A stretch of 64,000 nt of DNA. Origin: Scolanthus callimorphus (Eukaryota > Cnidaria > Anthozoa > Actiniaria > Edwardsiidae). Within the stretch, counting starts at the first letter, position 1. The number at the start of each line of letters is the position of its first letter. Below are positions 12,060 to 22,259 of this stretch, piece by piece. The position numbers and the translations under genes were made by a program. The notes below the pieces were generated by a model. The model worked only from the letters and a program-made list of their open reading frames with translations, had not been told where the DNA came from and searched no databases. Location of the stretch: positions 24,290,507-24,354,506 of the forward strand of contig CM066922.1 in NCBI GenBank assembly GCA_033964015.1, written 5' to 3'.

Positions 12060-12740
12060 AAAAAGTTTCTGGCGAGTCGGAAGTCTTGCATTATGTTAAG
12101 CCGTAAGTGCATTCAAAAAATGTCGTACAAGTCCGCTGTTTTTGTTGCCCACACAAAAGCTGGATACATAAAAGTCTCACGGCTAGGACTTTCCAGAGGA
12201 CGACAAACTTAAACGAAAATGGGTTTCTGCACTCAAAACCAGAACGATGGATGGGTGCAAGTGGAAAAAAGGCGATGATGTTGGCAGCGCACATTTTCCA
12301 GGAGGCCGTAAGCTTGGATCCAACAATATTCCGTCTATTTTTCCTCGGAAAAAACAAAGAAACTGGTGAGATTGTGTGGCCGGAAGATATATCGAAAATA
12401 GTTAGCCCTGAAGCTTCAACGGCAACCACTTTACCCGATTTTACCGAAGTAAACACATAACTGAAGGGTCCAGATCAGGGCGAGAGCGAAGGGCAAACAA
12501 CGAGTGGTGAAAATTCGTCAGATGTTAACGAACAACTGCTTCAGGTTATGAGAACTAACTGTGATTGTCATAAAGAGATAGCTGAGTTGCGAAAAAAGAT
12601 CAAGGAACTAGAGGAACGTCGGGAGATTGAGAGGTTTGAAGTACGAAGATTCATGACAAGTGACTCGGACATGAGATTTTACACTGGGCTTCCTGACTAC
12701 TTAACTTTTCTTGCTTTGTATAACATTGTAAAACCGAGGC
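12060..12740 (+). pseudogene. THAP/DDE transposase fragment, unit 1
   Basis: This is the N-terminal part of a THAP-domain transposase. One frame reads DFPEDDKLKRKWVSALKT and then GSAHFPGGRKLGSNNIPSIF, matching the FP...W and C-terminal AHF...PSIF blocks of THAP zinc fingers; the expected Cys before SAHF is Gly here. An extra A in the run after TTTTCCTCGG shifts the frame, and TAA replaces CAA after GTAAACACA. Downstream is CDCHKEIAELRKKIKELEER (coiled-coil-like), then FYTGLPDYLTFLALY, which precedes the DDE endonuclease part in related elements. The repeated unit starts at 12167. Confidence 0.65.
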
Positions 12741-13313
12741 CATAAAAGTCTCACGGCTAGGACTTATCAGAGGACGACAAACTTAAACGAAAATGGGTTT
12801 CTGCACTCAAAACCAGAACGATGGATGGGTACAAGTGGAAACAAGGCGATCATGTTGGCAGCGCACATTTTCCAGGAGGCCGTAAGCATGGATCCAACAA
12901 TATTCCGTCTATTTTTCCTCGGAAAAACAAAGAAACTGGTGTGATTGTGTGGCCGGAAGATATATCGAAAATAGTTAGCCCTGAAGCTTCAACGGCAACC
13001 ACTTTACCCGATTTTACCGAAGTAAACACACAACTGAAGGGTCCAGATCAGGGCGAGAGCGAAGGGCAAACAACGAGTGGTGAAAATTCGTCAGATGTTA
13101 ACGAACAACTGCTTCAGGTTATGAGAACTAACTGTGATTGTCATAAAGAGATAGCTGAGTTGCGAAAAAAGATCAAGGAACTAGAGGAACGTCGGGAGAT
13201 TGAGAGGTTTGAAGTACGAAGATTCATGACAAGTGACTCGGACATGAGATTTTACACTGGGCTTCCTGACTACTTAACTTTTCTTGCTTTGTATAACATT
13301 GTAAAACCGAGGC
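12741..13313 (+). pseudogene. THAP/DDE transposase fragment, unit 2
   Basis: This second tandem unit is 573 bases and begins at the same point (CATAAAAGTCTCAC) as unit 1. The frame is open from the THAP-like block (KRKWVSALKT, SAHFPGGRKHGSNN) through the coiled coil to FYTGLPDYLTFLALY, and ends at a stop created by the junction with the next unit. It appears identical to unit 3 and differs from unit 1 at roughly ten sites, including the repaired A-run and CAA for TAA. Confidence 0.65.
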
Positions 13314-13957
13314 CATAAAAGTCTCACGGCTAGGACTTATCAGAGGACGACAAACTTAAACGAAAATGGGTTTCTGCACTCAAAACCAGAACGATGGATG
13401 GGTACAAGTGGAAACAAGGCGATCATGTTGGCAGCGCACATTTTCCAGGAGGCCGTAAGCATGGATCCAACAATATTCCGTCTATTTTTCCTCGGAAAAA
13501 CAAAGAAACTGGTGTGATTGTGTGGCCGGAAGATATATCGAAAATAGTTAGCCCTGAAGCTTCAACGGCAACCACTTTACCCGATTTTACCGAAGTAAAC
13601 ACACAACTGAAGGGTCCAGATCAGGGCGAGAGCGAAGGGCAAACAACGAGTGGTGAAAATTCGTCAGATGTTAACGAACAACTGCTTCAGGTTATGAGAA
13701 CTAACTGTGATTGTCATAAAGAGATAGCTGAGTTGCGAAAAAAGATCAAGGAACTAGAGGAACGTCGGGAGATTGAGAGGTTTGAAGTACGAAGATTCAT
13801 GACAAGTGACTCGGACATGAGATTTTACACTGGGCTTCCTGACTACTTAACTTTTCTTGCTTTGTATAACATTGTAAAACCGAGGCCAGGCTTCAATCTA
13901 AACTACTACAACGGCTACACCAATGCTCCAAAAGACCCTTCGTACATTGTGAAGTGA
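13314..13957 (+). pseudogene. THAP/DDE transposase fragment, unit 3
   Basis: This third copy shows no base difference from unit 2 that I can see. It continues past the repeat end with FNLNYYNGYTNAPKDPSYIV before a stop at 13955. In intact relatives this stretch leads into the HTH and DDE endonuclease domains (DDE_Tnp_4 type), which are absent, so the fragment cannot transpose. An ATG at 13394 opens a 187-codon frame, but it lacks the first half of the THAP domain. Confidence 0.65.
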
Positions 13958-15106
13958 ATATGGGATTCACGAACTAAGCAAATATAAGTGAATATGAAAT
14001 TCAACACAGATCAAGGAATAGGAAAGATGTTGGGAGTAAGGTACTCCATAGTTTATAGAGGAGAATGGTTAGGAAACCTGACACCCTGTTATTGTACTAT
14101 GACGTTGTTCACTTTTTCAGTGGAATCCTTTTGTTTGTGCAGGGTCACGGTACATAAGTACCAAAATCCAGGCAGTAACATTCAATGTACAACCAGACAT
14201 TCATATTAGATGAGCATAAAAACAAAAGATTGTGCAGGGTCAATATCACGTGATAGTCCCTTTCAACATCCAGTGTTGGTCCTTTGAAGTTTGCCGGGCT
14301 TCCTAACCATTCCACTCCATTAACTATGGGTATTCCCACTATATTCACAGTATGTGATGAATGTGAAGTGAATATGGTATTCAAGATTCACAGTAAATAA
14401 AAAGTGAATGTGAAATTTGATGAGTAGTGGAGATGCTTGGAATCAGGTATTCGCACCACGTTCACAGTTGGTAATGAATATGGAGCGAATGTGGTATTCA
14501 GGATTTACATTAAATATAAAGTGAATATGAAAGGTAACATAGATTCACATTCTTGTAATCAGCGCGCGGAAATTATTTAATCACTTGAGTAATTATACTA
14601 ATTTGCAATATTGATAAGGTTTTGTTTGATTAGCTTCAGAACTTGTGCTCCTCAATTCCAGGTTCCACTACCAAATGGTCCACTTTAGAGGCTCCATGTA
14701 AATGGGTGGAAATAGGGTCACCTCCTGAAATGCAAATAAACACTCAATTTTATATTTTGCAATATAACGATCTTTGAACCCATTATCCTACATGTTCACT
14801 TTATTGAAAACCTTTATGAGATATCGTGGGGTTATTACCACAATACAACCGCGTGCAGCTACCTTGAAAAACTGAAGATTCTCAATTTTTTTAGTCCTAA
14901 TAAAACAAATGCATCCAACAACGCCCGGGCGAAATATTGATCGCTTCATAAAGCTGCGAAACATGGACTCGCCACGCGGCGCAAGCTTTGAAATCGAGTA
15001 TAAACTTCTGAACCCCGGTTATAACAGGAGAGCTGGGCAGCAATTTGGGGGCTACCAAGGAAATAGCTAATGACATTTTGTCTTCCTTATGTTTCTTATG
15101 GTCTCA
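13958..15106. other. Intergenic sequence 3' of the GPCR
   Basis: This stretch holds degenerate repeats of the word GTGAATATGRRATTCA (13950-14010, 14345-14420, 14475-14540) and an inverted pair at about 14065-14085 and 14290-14315 (GGTTAGGAAACCTGACACCC against its complement with changes). It therefore looks like repeat debris that truncated the THAP element. No gene was seen. Confidence 0.5.
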
Positions 15107-16220
15107 TTATGAATTCTCGAAGTGCTCCATACCGGTGGTGTTTCTTTTCTCCATGCCACCGCTATTCTGCTTTATGGGTGCTGTATCCCGGCATCTCCCT
15201 GAAACCATTAGGTGGAGTTGTGCACGCACGTTTGGGTTCGAGAACGTGTAGAGAAATGGGTTGATGGCGGAGTTAACTGGTAGAACAAACACTGCTATCC
15301 AGGCGTAGACTTGTCCGCTTGGATCACTAAACTTTCCTGTCAGTGATACGGCTCCAAGAATCACAACCGGCATCCAACAACAAAAGTCTGTCAGAATTAC
15401 GAACAGGACTCGCTTAGCTAGAGCTGAGTCGGTTCTTACGTTTGAGCGGATGTGGTGAGAAGATTTTTTAACCTTTATGAAAATCGCGATATAAGCAACG
15501 AGGATGAAGGTGAAGGCAAGACCATTGAATACTATAAAGAGGGCAACGGAGTATTCCCATCCTGCGGGTCGTTTAGATGACAGCTGTAAAGGGAGGCATA
15601 CAGTTGATCTGCCATAGAAACTGAATCCAGACTCATTATCTGTAAAGTATTCAGGCGCAAACAACGGCACGAAGGCGGCGATGATACCTATCACCCAGAA
15701 TGATATGCACATTATCTTAGCAGTTTTCATAGCAAGATGGCGAGCAGTGAAAGTGAAGAGCAAGCTGTTGACTCTATCAGCGGTGATTGCGACAAGGATC
15801 ATGACTGAGACCTCCCCCGAAAGGGTCGATACTGCACCCGCAAACTGACACATCATCCCAGATCTCCACTGGACGTCATGTAAGAAGTATTCGTTTCTCC
15901 AGATGACGTCATGTACAGCAATCGTCAGAAGGAAGACTCCCATCAAGAAATCTGCACAAGCCAATTGAGATAGCAGCAAAGACTGGATTCTCGCTTTGCT
16001 TCCTTTGGATCTCTTGTCGTCTGGAGTCATTAGGCCCCACCAGATGATGACAGCGAGGTTACCAAAACAAGCAAGGACACCAAGTACCCATATGCTCAGC
16101 TGAATAGTAGTTTCCTTTAACATTTCTTCGCAGCTGGAGAACTCGTTTCGATCAGAAATGCAGTTAATAGTAGGGTTTGACTTCCTTGCGTAGCAGCAAA
16201 TGATAAAACTGTCGATTTTT
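15107..16220 (-). CDS. 7TM exon, LGR/relaxin-receptor-like GPCR
   Basis: This final exon is 371 codons including the stop. It starts in phase 2 after TTTGCAG, so the preceding LRR joins directly to KIDSFIICCYARKSNPTINC, a cysteine hinge like that of LGR receptors. Hydrophobic helices follow: TM1 LGVLACFGNLAVIIWW (conserved Asn), TM2 LACADFLMGVFLLT, TM3 ending ITADRV in place of DRY, TM6 FCCWMPVVILG, and TM7 NSAINPFLYTF (the NPxxY motif). ADFLMG and NSAINPFLYT are typical of relaxin-family and GRL101-type receptors. The single-exon 7TM is also typical. It should couple to heterotrimeric G proteins; which subtype is unknown. Confidence 0.9.
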
Positions 16221-16319
16221 CTGCAAATACAAAGAAGAACACGCGTAAAAGGTACGACAAAAAGATATTACTGGCATTTTATGCTGAGTCTCATTTTTCA
16301 TAAATAACTTTCGAATAAT

Positions 16320-16478
16320 TACCACTGTATGCATTGCTACACGACCTCAAAATTCACTGTTGCAATGGGCGATTGGCGATTTTTAGCTGTCAATCAAAAT
16401 CAAAGCGTTAGAAAATTGCCAACAAATTGATATCGCAACGGTGAATTTTGAGGTAGCGTAGCAATGCATACAGTGGTA
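16320..16478. mobile_element. Small hairpin MITE
   Basis: It is about 159 bases, with inverted ends of roughly 45 bases beginning TACCACTGTATGCATTGCTA. A partial copy of the same element lies near 9940-10010 and a fragment near 7320-7390. No target duplication longer than the TA of the ends can be assigned. Confidence 0.65.
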
Positions 16479-16820
16479 AACTGAATTTTGAAGGGCCCAA
16501 CACAGTCTTTCTGAAGAGCCCATCCAGTCTTGGAAAACTGACTCGCCAGTTTTCGAGTGTCTCAACACAGTTTTTTGGAAAACTTCAGCTCTAATTTGCG
16601 ATATTTTTCGAGGAGATTTAACCCTGCACTAAATCGCGCTCACCGACAACACCAAATTTATTCAGTCCTTCTAAAACATCCTTAGTTTTTAGCTAAGGCA
16701 CTGGCTATTGCATATCGAAAGCTGGGTTGTGGTTTTACGGTACAGTTTTTGGGGAATTCGGAATGCATATTACGCTTTAGTCTGAGTCGGAATAATTTAC
16801 TAACATGAACACATTTAGTA

Positions 16821-17240
16821 GCAGGTGGGAAATTTGTGGACGCTGACAAATGTATGCGGGCGCTGCCAAGAGGGCAGGCTTGCGAGTTTGCGCAAACGTC
16901 GCATTCCTGGCAAACTTTCATGCTCCAGGTAAACTAGTTCTTTGTTTTATTACATTGGCACGGATTTATTTTTGTGATCAAGACCGCCTAACAAAAGAAT
17001 CACGTCAGGAGTAGACAAAGCTCGATTTCATTTCGAGTGAAGGTATAAACGGCCATAAAAATATACCAAGACAATTTTGTCAGTCGATAAAACTTGGAAA
17101 AATAGGTTGGTTTCAATGCAAGAATGAACCTGTAAAAAATTGGTTCTGGAGCAAAAGCTAGTTTCTGTTTTACGCTAGCATAACTCACAAGCATGGCCTC
17201 AGTTTGACGAGCGCATGCTCTACACAAATTTCCCACCTGC
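16821..17240. mobile_element. MITE related to the 10087-10721 element
   Basis: The inverted ends read GCAGGTGGGAAATTTGTG on the left and GCAGGTGGGAAATTTGTG inward from the right. The left part shares the words ATGCGGGCGC and AGTTTGCGCAAACGTCGCAT with the 10.1-kb element; the interior differs in length. The flanks show no clear matching duplication. Confidence 0.7.
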
Positions 17241-17359
17241 TATTGTTAGCAGGTTATCGCTTTCCGTGGATTTTGCGGAAGATAAAGAAGATGAAAAATA
17301 CCGGAAATGACTTCTTACGTGGTTTTTGAAACATTGCGTAAGCTCTTTTAACTTTGTTT

Positions 17360-17840
17360 AGGGACCGGTCCTTATTTATCGGGGGGGGGGGGGGGGGGGG
17401 GGGGGCAGAGGATTTTAGGGCGAGCGAAAGGGGGGATCTCTCAAAGCCTGAAGCACTGAAAGGGGGACCACATTTGCTTCACGCAAATGAATAATGACAA
17501 TTTCGTCATTTCGGCGCGCAATTGCGCGCATGAATAATAAAACCAACTGGATTTGTTTACTATACACAAATTAGAACTGAATGTTCATCTACTTTCTCTG
17601 AGGCTTGATGAAATGCGTTTATCAAAATTCGGGAAAGGAAAGAAAAATGCGATCTCCTCTATCTGTAAATTGTCTTCTACTAGGTCAAAAAGGGGTCGGG
17701 GGGATCACGAAAACGTTTAACTGCTCTGAGGGGAGATCACGTTAATCATTGTACTTCTAGAGGGAGCCGATCACTGCATTTTGACATTGTATTACCCAAA
17801 ATCCCCCCCCCCCCCAGGCGATAAATAATGGCCGGTCCCT
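17360..17840. mobile_element. MITE with G-run and C-run ends
   Basis: Terminal inverted repeats are of the type AGGGACCGGTCCTTATTTAT. A run of 25 G (17381-17405) sits just inside the left end and a run of 13 C (17803-17815) just inside the right end, so the homopolymers are part of the inverted repeats. Run lengths are likely to be unreliable. No coding capacity was seen. Confidence 0.65.
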
Positions 17841-18406
17841 TAATACAGACTAACAAGAAGTTTGTAGGTTTAAATGGAGTGCAATAATAAAATCAAGTTA
17901 ATTCCAGGATTTATACTAACTTGAAGCAAGCTGCCAAACGTATCAAAACGTAACTGTGTTGTATGTTATTCATAGTTAGCAGGTTATCGCTTCCCACGGG
18001 CTTGAAGAAGTTGAAGGTTTGGCCACGAAAATACAGAAAATGTTTTTTCCATTATTTTAATTGTTGACGTCATGTTTGGTATGTATGCAGTTATGTAACT
18101 CCGTTTTAACTTTAATTATAGACTAACAATTTTGTAGGTTTACAAGGAGCAATAATAAAATCAAGTTAATTCCTGCCATAAACGTTTAAAAACGTATAAC
18201 TGTGTTGTATGTTATTAATAGTCGTGCGAGAAGGAAAGGGACATATTTTTTTGTTAGATCAGGTGAGTTTCTTGCTCGATGTGTGCGGGCGTCAACACAC
18301 AACAGAGGGCATTAACGCTAAACCAGCCGTGCGAGATTCGTACGATGACGAAAGCAAAGTTCTTATCAATCAAAGTTTCTGTGTAACGTGAAATCCGTAT
18401 ACTTAC

Positions 18407-18484
18407 AGATATTCTAAATTTTTTAAACTGCGGAAGGTATCACGTGAAAAGTCTTGCTCTCGAATAGGATTTCCGTGAAGAGTT
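18407..18484 (-). CDS. LRR exon 6 of the GPCR
   Basis: This 78-base phase 2-2 exon lies between CTTCTTCAG and GTAAGT. It encodes one leucine-rich repeat, LHGNPIREQDFSRDTFRSLK, ending NLEYL. At 26 residues it is two longer than its 72-base neighbours. It joins in phase to the 7TM exon. Confidence 0.75.
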
Positions 18485-18636
18485 CTGAAGAAGAATACAT
18501 TTTAAGTTATCAATGTCAAGGTGTTGATTATCATTCTCATGTCCCTTGTTGATTTGTAAAGTTGACAAAGATGATCATTGCTAATGATTGCTCGTTATCA
18601 GTATCCCTCGTACAGTATAAATCGAATGCCATGTTA

Positions 18637-18990
18637 CACAAGACAATTTTTTCTTGCAACTCGCAACGCGATATTGCGCGTGAAGCACGCCCCTGTAATG
18701 GCATATTTGTTACGTTGCGAGTTGCAAAAACCATAGAACCGAGCTCTAACTTTCGCATCTTTACGAGACGTGTAAAATGTAACGCGTAACATGTTTTGGC
18801 AATTTATCAAGCGATGAGTTCCCTGAATAAGCCAATCAAAGCGCTTGATTTTGATAGCAACGCTGTAACTCATAACTTTACTGTGAGCGCATTGCAAATG
18901 TGCGAAAAATACTGCGAGCGTGTAACATCCTGCGGCAATTCGGAATGTTTTTTAATTGCGCTGCGAGTTGCAAGAAAAATTGGCTTGTGT
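18637..18990. mobile_element. Inverted-repeat element in an LRR intron
   Basis: Ends of about 30 bases around the word TTTCTTGCAACTCGCA are inverted at 18637-18670 and 18960-18990. The internal sequence repeats the TTGCGAGTTGCA motif. The flanking exons are unaffected. Transposon family unknown. Confidence 0.5.
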
Positions 18991-19343
18991 GACGTCGGCC
19001 ACATCAACAGGAAAATATTATAACGTTAAAATGCCGAAAAACAAAAAGCAATAACCCCGTCATACAGGACTTGAAGATATCTGAGTGGCTCAAAGGTTAC
19101 ATCAAGAAGATGAGAGAGGCGATTTCTATGAAGATACCTGCAATAAAAGATGATGTTTAGACGTCATGGAGCATCCTTAAATCAAGGGCATCAATTCAGA
19201 TTATTTTTTGGTTTAGTTTGGGTACATCATCTACCAGTAGAATCCCGCATATAAGAACCTAGATTGTTCAAGGTCAGACTGAACAGGGTCTTACGTTTTA
19301 TACAAAGTGTTTTGTCATCTTTTCCATTAAAATAAATACTTAC

Positions 19344-19415
19344 AGATGTGTCAGCTTTCGTGTACTGTTAAATGTTTCAGAATGTAGCTTTGCGATTCTG
19401 TTGTAGCGCAGGCTC
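19344..19415 (-). CDS. LRR exon 5 of the GPCR
   Basis: This exon of exactly 72 bases, phase 2-2, lies between CAAAG and GTAAGT. It encodes a 24-residue leucine-rich repeat: SLRYNRIAKLHSETFNST, then RKLTHL. The 72-base single-repeat exon is the hallmark of LGR-family genes. Confidence 0.75.
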
Positions 19416-19496
19416 CTTTGAATGAACAGAGTGTTTAGCGTTGGTAAAGGAAGGCGAAACTCAAACAGCAATCAACATTACTCAAATTCGATTAAC

Positions 19497-19745
19497 TTAC
19501 AGCCGAATTCGATGTATCGCGATGCTCCAATTCCAAGAATCGTTTTTTCTTCTTTGGGCAATTCTGCGCTGTCACTCAAAAATGGGGACGGGGCTATGCA
19601 AATTAACATGAACCCACGGGCCTAAACGGAACCCACTTGTGATTTGCATAGCCCCGCCCCAATTTTGAGTGACATCGCAGAATTGCCCAAACAAAAATCC
19701 GATTCTTGGAATTGGAGCATCGCGATACATCGAATTCGGCTGTAA
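19497..19745. mobile_element. Hairpin MITE in an LRR intron
   Basis: Inverted ends of about 75 bases begin TTACAGCCGAATTCGATGTA and run through GGGCAATTCTGCG to GGGGCTATGCAAAT, leaving a loop of about 50 bases. The two arms differ at a few positions. Non-coding; the open frames across it mirror each other. Confidence 0.75.
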
Positions 19746-20611
19746 TGTGAACTGCACCAGTGTCACCTGCTACAGTTCGTATTCTCTAAGAAATCGCCTG
19801 ACGAAGGAAAGTGTTTTTAGTGTAATATACACCTGTTGAAATGGACGTTGCTCGTGAAACAACTTAATATCATGAATTATGCTTCACGTTGGCAAAGGCG
19901 ATTCTACAATTGTAGCCTGAACAGGGTTCCCACGTTTTGAAGCTGTCAAAATTCCAGGACCTTTTCAAGGACTTTTGAAAAAAATTAAGGACCTTGCATA
20001 CCGAAAAAAAGGATATACTGCATCGGCGCACATCATGACATTTTGGTTTCATTGACGACATTCAACAAACAAATTCAATTTAGGCATTTCTGTGTGGTTT
20101 TACTTATAAAAGTCTAAGGTCTATTTCATTCAGACGGTCTAAATTCTAGTTTTCCTTTGTCTAGTTTGTTAGCGCTATTATTTTGTATATTTATCACTTG
20201 TATTGTTACAAATTTCCCAGAACTTACTTGTAGAAAATTTTTCCAGGACTTTTAAGGACCTTGCCATAATTTTTTGAAAATTCCAGGACTTTCAAGGCCT
20301 GGAAAAGGACATTTAGAATTCCAGAACTTTCCAGGTTTTCAAGGACCCGTGGGAACTCTGCTGAAGCTGCAGCAGTTCATGTCAAGTAATGCCTTAACAC
20401 AATGCCAGAGTGTTCTCGGAGTAGTTGTGTTTGGTAACTATTGTTGTGTTTGACTACTATTCGAATAAAAAGAAACTTCATAATGATGGATGGCTCATAA
20501 TATATATATTTTTTAATCACACTTCCCTGGTTTCACAAAGTAGCGTTGATTGAAAACGGTATCCACCTTAATAATCTTCACCAAGTAACTGATGATAAAG
20601 CTAGCACTTAC
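19746..20611. other. Intron sequence without a gene
   Basis: The region 19925-20360 repeats words such as TTCCAGGACCTTTTCAAGGA and TTTCAAGGACCCGTGGGAAC in direct and inverted order; a similar word occurs at 30825-30860. It looks like a degraded dispersed repeat. No exon was found. Confidence 0.45.
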
Positions 20612-20683
20612 AAAACAGTCAAATTGGATAGACCAGACAATGTATCCACTCGCAGCTCTGGAATGCCATTTCTCGCTATTTCC
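20612..20683 (-). CDS. LRR exon 4 of the GPCR
   Basis: This 72-base phase 2-2 exon lies after TTCATAG and before GTAAGT. It encodes the repeat EIARNGIPELRVDTLSGLSN, then LTVL. It matches the consensus weakly at the first Asn but keeps the leucine spacing. Confidence 0.7.
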
Positions 20684-20824
20684 CTATGAAATGAATTCAC
20701 ATCAAAACTAGACCACAGAATGGATTGCGTTTGATTAAACAAATGGTCAAAATAACAAAGGCATTAAGGGACTGAGGTTCAACGGTCAGCCTACTGGCGT
20801 CCTTGCCCAATTTTTCACACTTAC

Positions 20825-20895
20825 AGAACTCTTAAGGAGGCCACACCTTCAAACATGTTTGGAGGGATGCTCTGAATGAAGTTGGAGTTCATTTC
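20825..20895 (-). CDS. LRR exon 3 of the GPCR (71 bases)
   Basis: It encodes MNSNFIQSIPPNMFEGVASL then RVL, a well-formed leucine-rich repeat, between AACAG and GTAAGT. At 71 bases it is one short of the family length. It stays in frame only if the preceding exon uses a donor four bases further on (76 bases). See the finding on this pair. Confidence 0.7.
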
Positions 20896-21300
20896 CTGTT
20901 ATCAAGAAGAAGATAAATGAATGGCACAATACATAACGAATAGTTTTCTATTCTCACTAGGATTGCCCGCAAACAATGCCTCAGGTAAGTATTAAGATAT
21001 GGGAGAAGCGATCCCGAGGCGGTTGTGAGCGGGCGTTCCCGCGAACGTGCGTGTTCGCCTTCATCGCTGCGGGGAGGAGGGAGGGTCGCAATCAAATTTC
21101 CCGTTTGATCCGTCGAAAGGACTTAAAGTGAAGTTTATGGTTGGATCGAGCAATATATAACGAGATATGTGATACAATTCACGTAACCCATAAGCACGCA
21201 CATATTTGTGGATCTTAAGGTGATGTAACATGCTTAAATAGGCTATTCTTTGCGGGAAACCCAAGTGAGAATAGTTCACATTTAAGACTGGATTTATAAC

Positions 21301-21376
21301 ATACAGTGTCTCTAGTGACGTCACACCAGTAAAGACGTTCTTCTCTAGGTGATGTAGTTTGTTATTGCTGAGGTCC
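21301..21376 (-). CDS. LRR exon 2 of the GPCR (76 or 72 bases)
   Basis: It encodes DLSNNKLHHLEKNVFTGVTS then LETLY after a TTCTGCAG acceptor. The consensus-like donor GTATGT at 21304 would give 72 bases; the alternative GTTATA at 21300 gives 76 bases and is the one that keeps the frame with the next, 71-base exon. Confidence 0.7.
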
Positions 21377-21459
21377 CTGCAGAAGGTACAAAAAAGGATA
21401 TCAATGCTTACTATCAGCTGCCTATATTAATTAAAGTAAGAGCTGTTTGCTCCACTTAC

Positions 21460-21531
21460 ACGTATAGTAGCTTCGAGAGATTACTGATATCTTCATTGTC
21501 CAAATGCGAAATTTCGTTGTGGTGTAACATT
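21460..21531 (-). CDS. LRR exon 1 of the GPCR
   Basis: This 72-base phase 2-2 exon lies between TATAACAG and GTAAGT. It encodes MLHHNEISHLDNEDISNLSK then LLYV. It follows the LRRNT exon in phase and starts the repeat stack. Confidence 0.8.
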
Positions 21532-22129
21532 CTGTTATAAATAGAAAACAAATAATGGAACTGTGTCTACAACACGAAATCGACATGATTTTACAACTTG
21601 GGTTCAAATATCTCAACAAATAAATACGTTTTTAGTATTTCATTCATACATAAATGTCGGTAACCACCTCATGGCACGACTCAGTGCATTCGACACGTGA
21701 ATATGTACTCGCTTGTCACAACAGAACAGGTTATGGTCACGCTGAAAGTTTAGCATTCGAAGTGGAACTCTCATTAACTGCAAGAAAAAAACTTCAAAGA
21801 AAATTCATTGTCATAATATATCTCTGTGGTACAACATTTTTTTATAAACCAAGTTTTAAAATCATGTCGAATTCATGTTATATGCTACAATTTTAAAATA
21901 AGCGCATCTATCTTCCCATTTATCTATAGGCACTTTAAAGGAGCTCTGAGAGCAGAAGATAAATCGAAAGCATGATCCATAGTGAACATTTTCTCATTGA
22001 TACAACTACTACGTGAGGCTGGAGATATATTTTGCCAGATACGTTTCTGCGCATTTATAGTTTTCTCTTTGCACGTGACACTCGGGATCGTTCTCGTATA
22101 GCAGGTCACACTTTAGGGGTCATACTTAC
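21532..22129. other. Intron between LRRNT and the first LRR
   Basis: No exon was recognised. The sequence around 21820-21890 resembles 21530-21600 in inverted order (TTATAACAGAATG-like and GTGTACAACA-like words). This suggests a short inverted duplication. Confidence 0.4.
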
Positions 22130-22259
22130 AGTGCAACAGTCTGTTGCGGCAGGCTGCCAGGAACATTTAAGCGATCTTTACACCTAACAACAATTTTACT
22201 CTCCGCATCCCAAGACACTCTGTTACTCAAGTCTGTACAGCGACATCCTGAAGGACATT
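22130..22259 (-). CDS. LRRNT (LRR N-terminal cap) exon
   Basis: This phase 1-2 exon after CTAAAG opens with ECPSGCRCTDLSNRVSWDAE, the four-cysteine cap that precedes leucine-rich repeats in secreted and receptor proteins, then IVVRCKDRLNVPGSLPQQT. The phase 1 entry matches the CUB exon and the phase 2 exit matches the LRR exons, tying the ectodomain modules to the receptor part. Confidence 0.8.

Larger units (their letters stand above)
16221..18406. other. Intron before the 7TM exon
   Basis: This 2.2-kb intron contains three separate MITE-type elements (16320-16478, 16821-17240, 17360-17840) and otherwise plain AT-rich sequence. Repeated words GTTAGCAGGTTATCGCTT at about 17246 and 17976, and similar 17865-17960 and 18115-18205 segments, show a short tandem duplication. 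Confidence 0.6.

Noticed and set aside
12091..12460. Opposite-strand frames of 117-121 codons over THAP unit 1
   Set aside because: The THAP-like residues are in another frame; these are shadows of the repeat unit.
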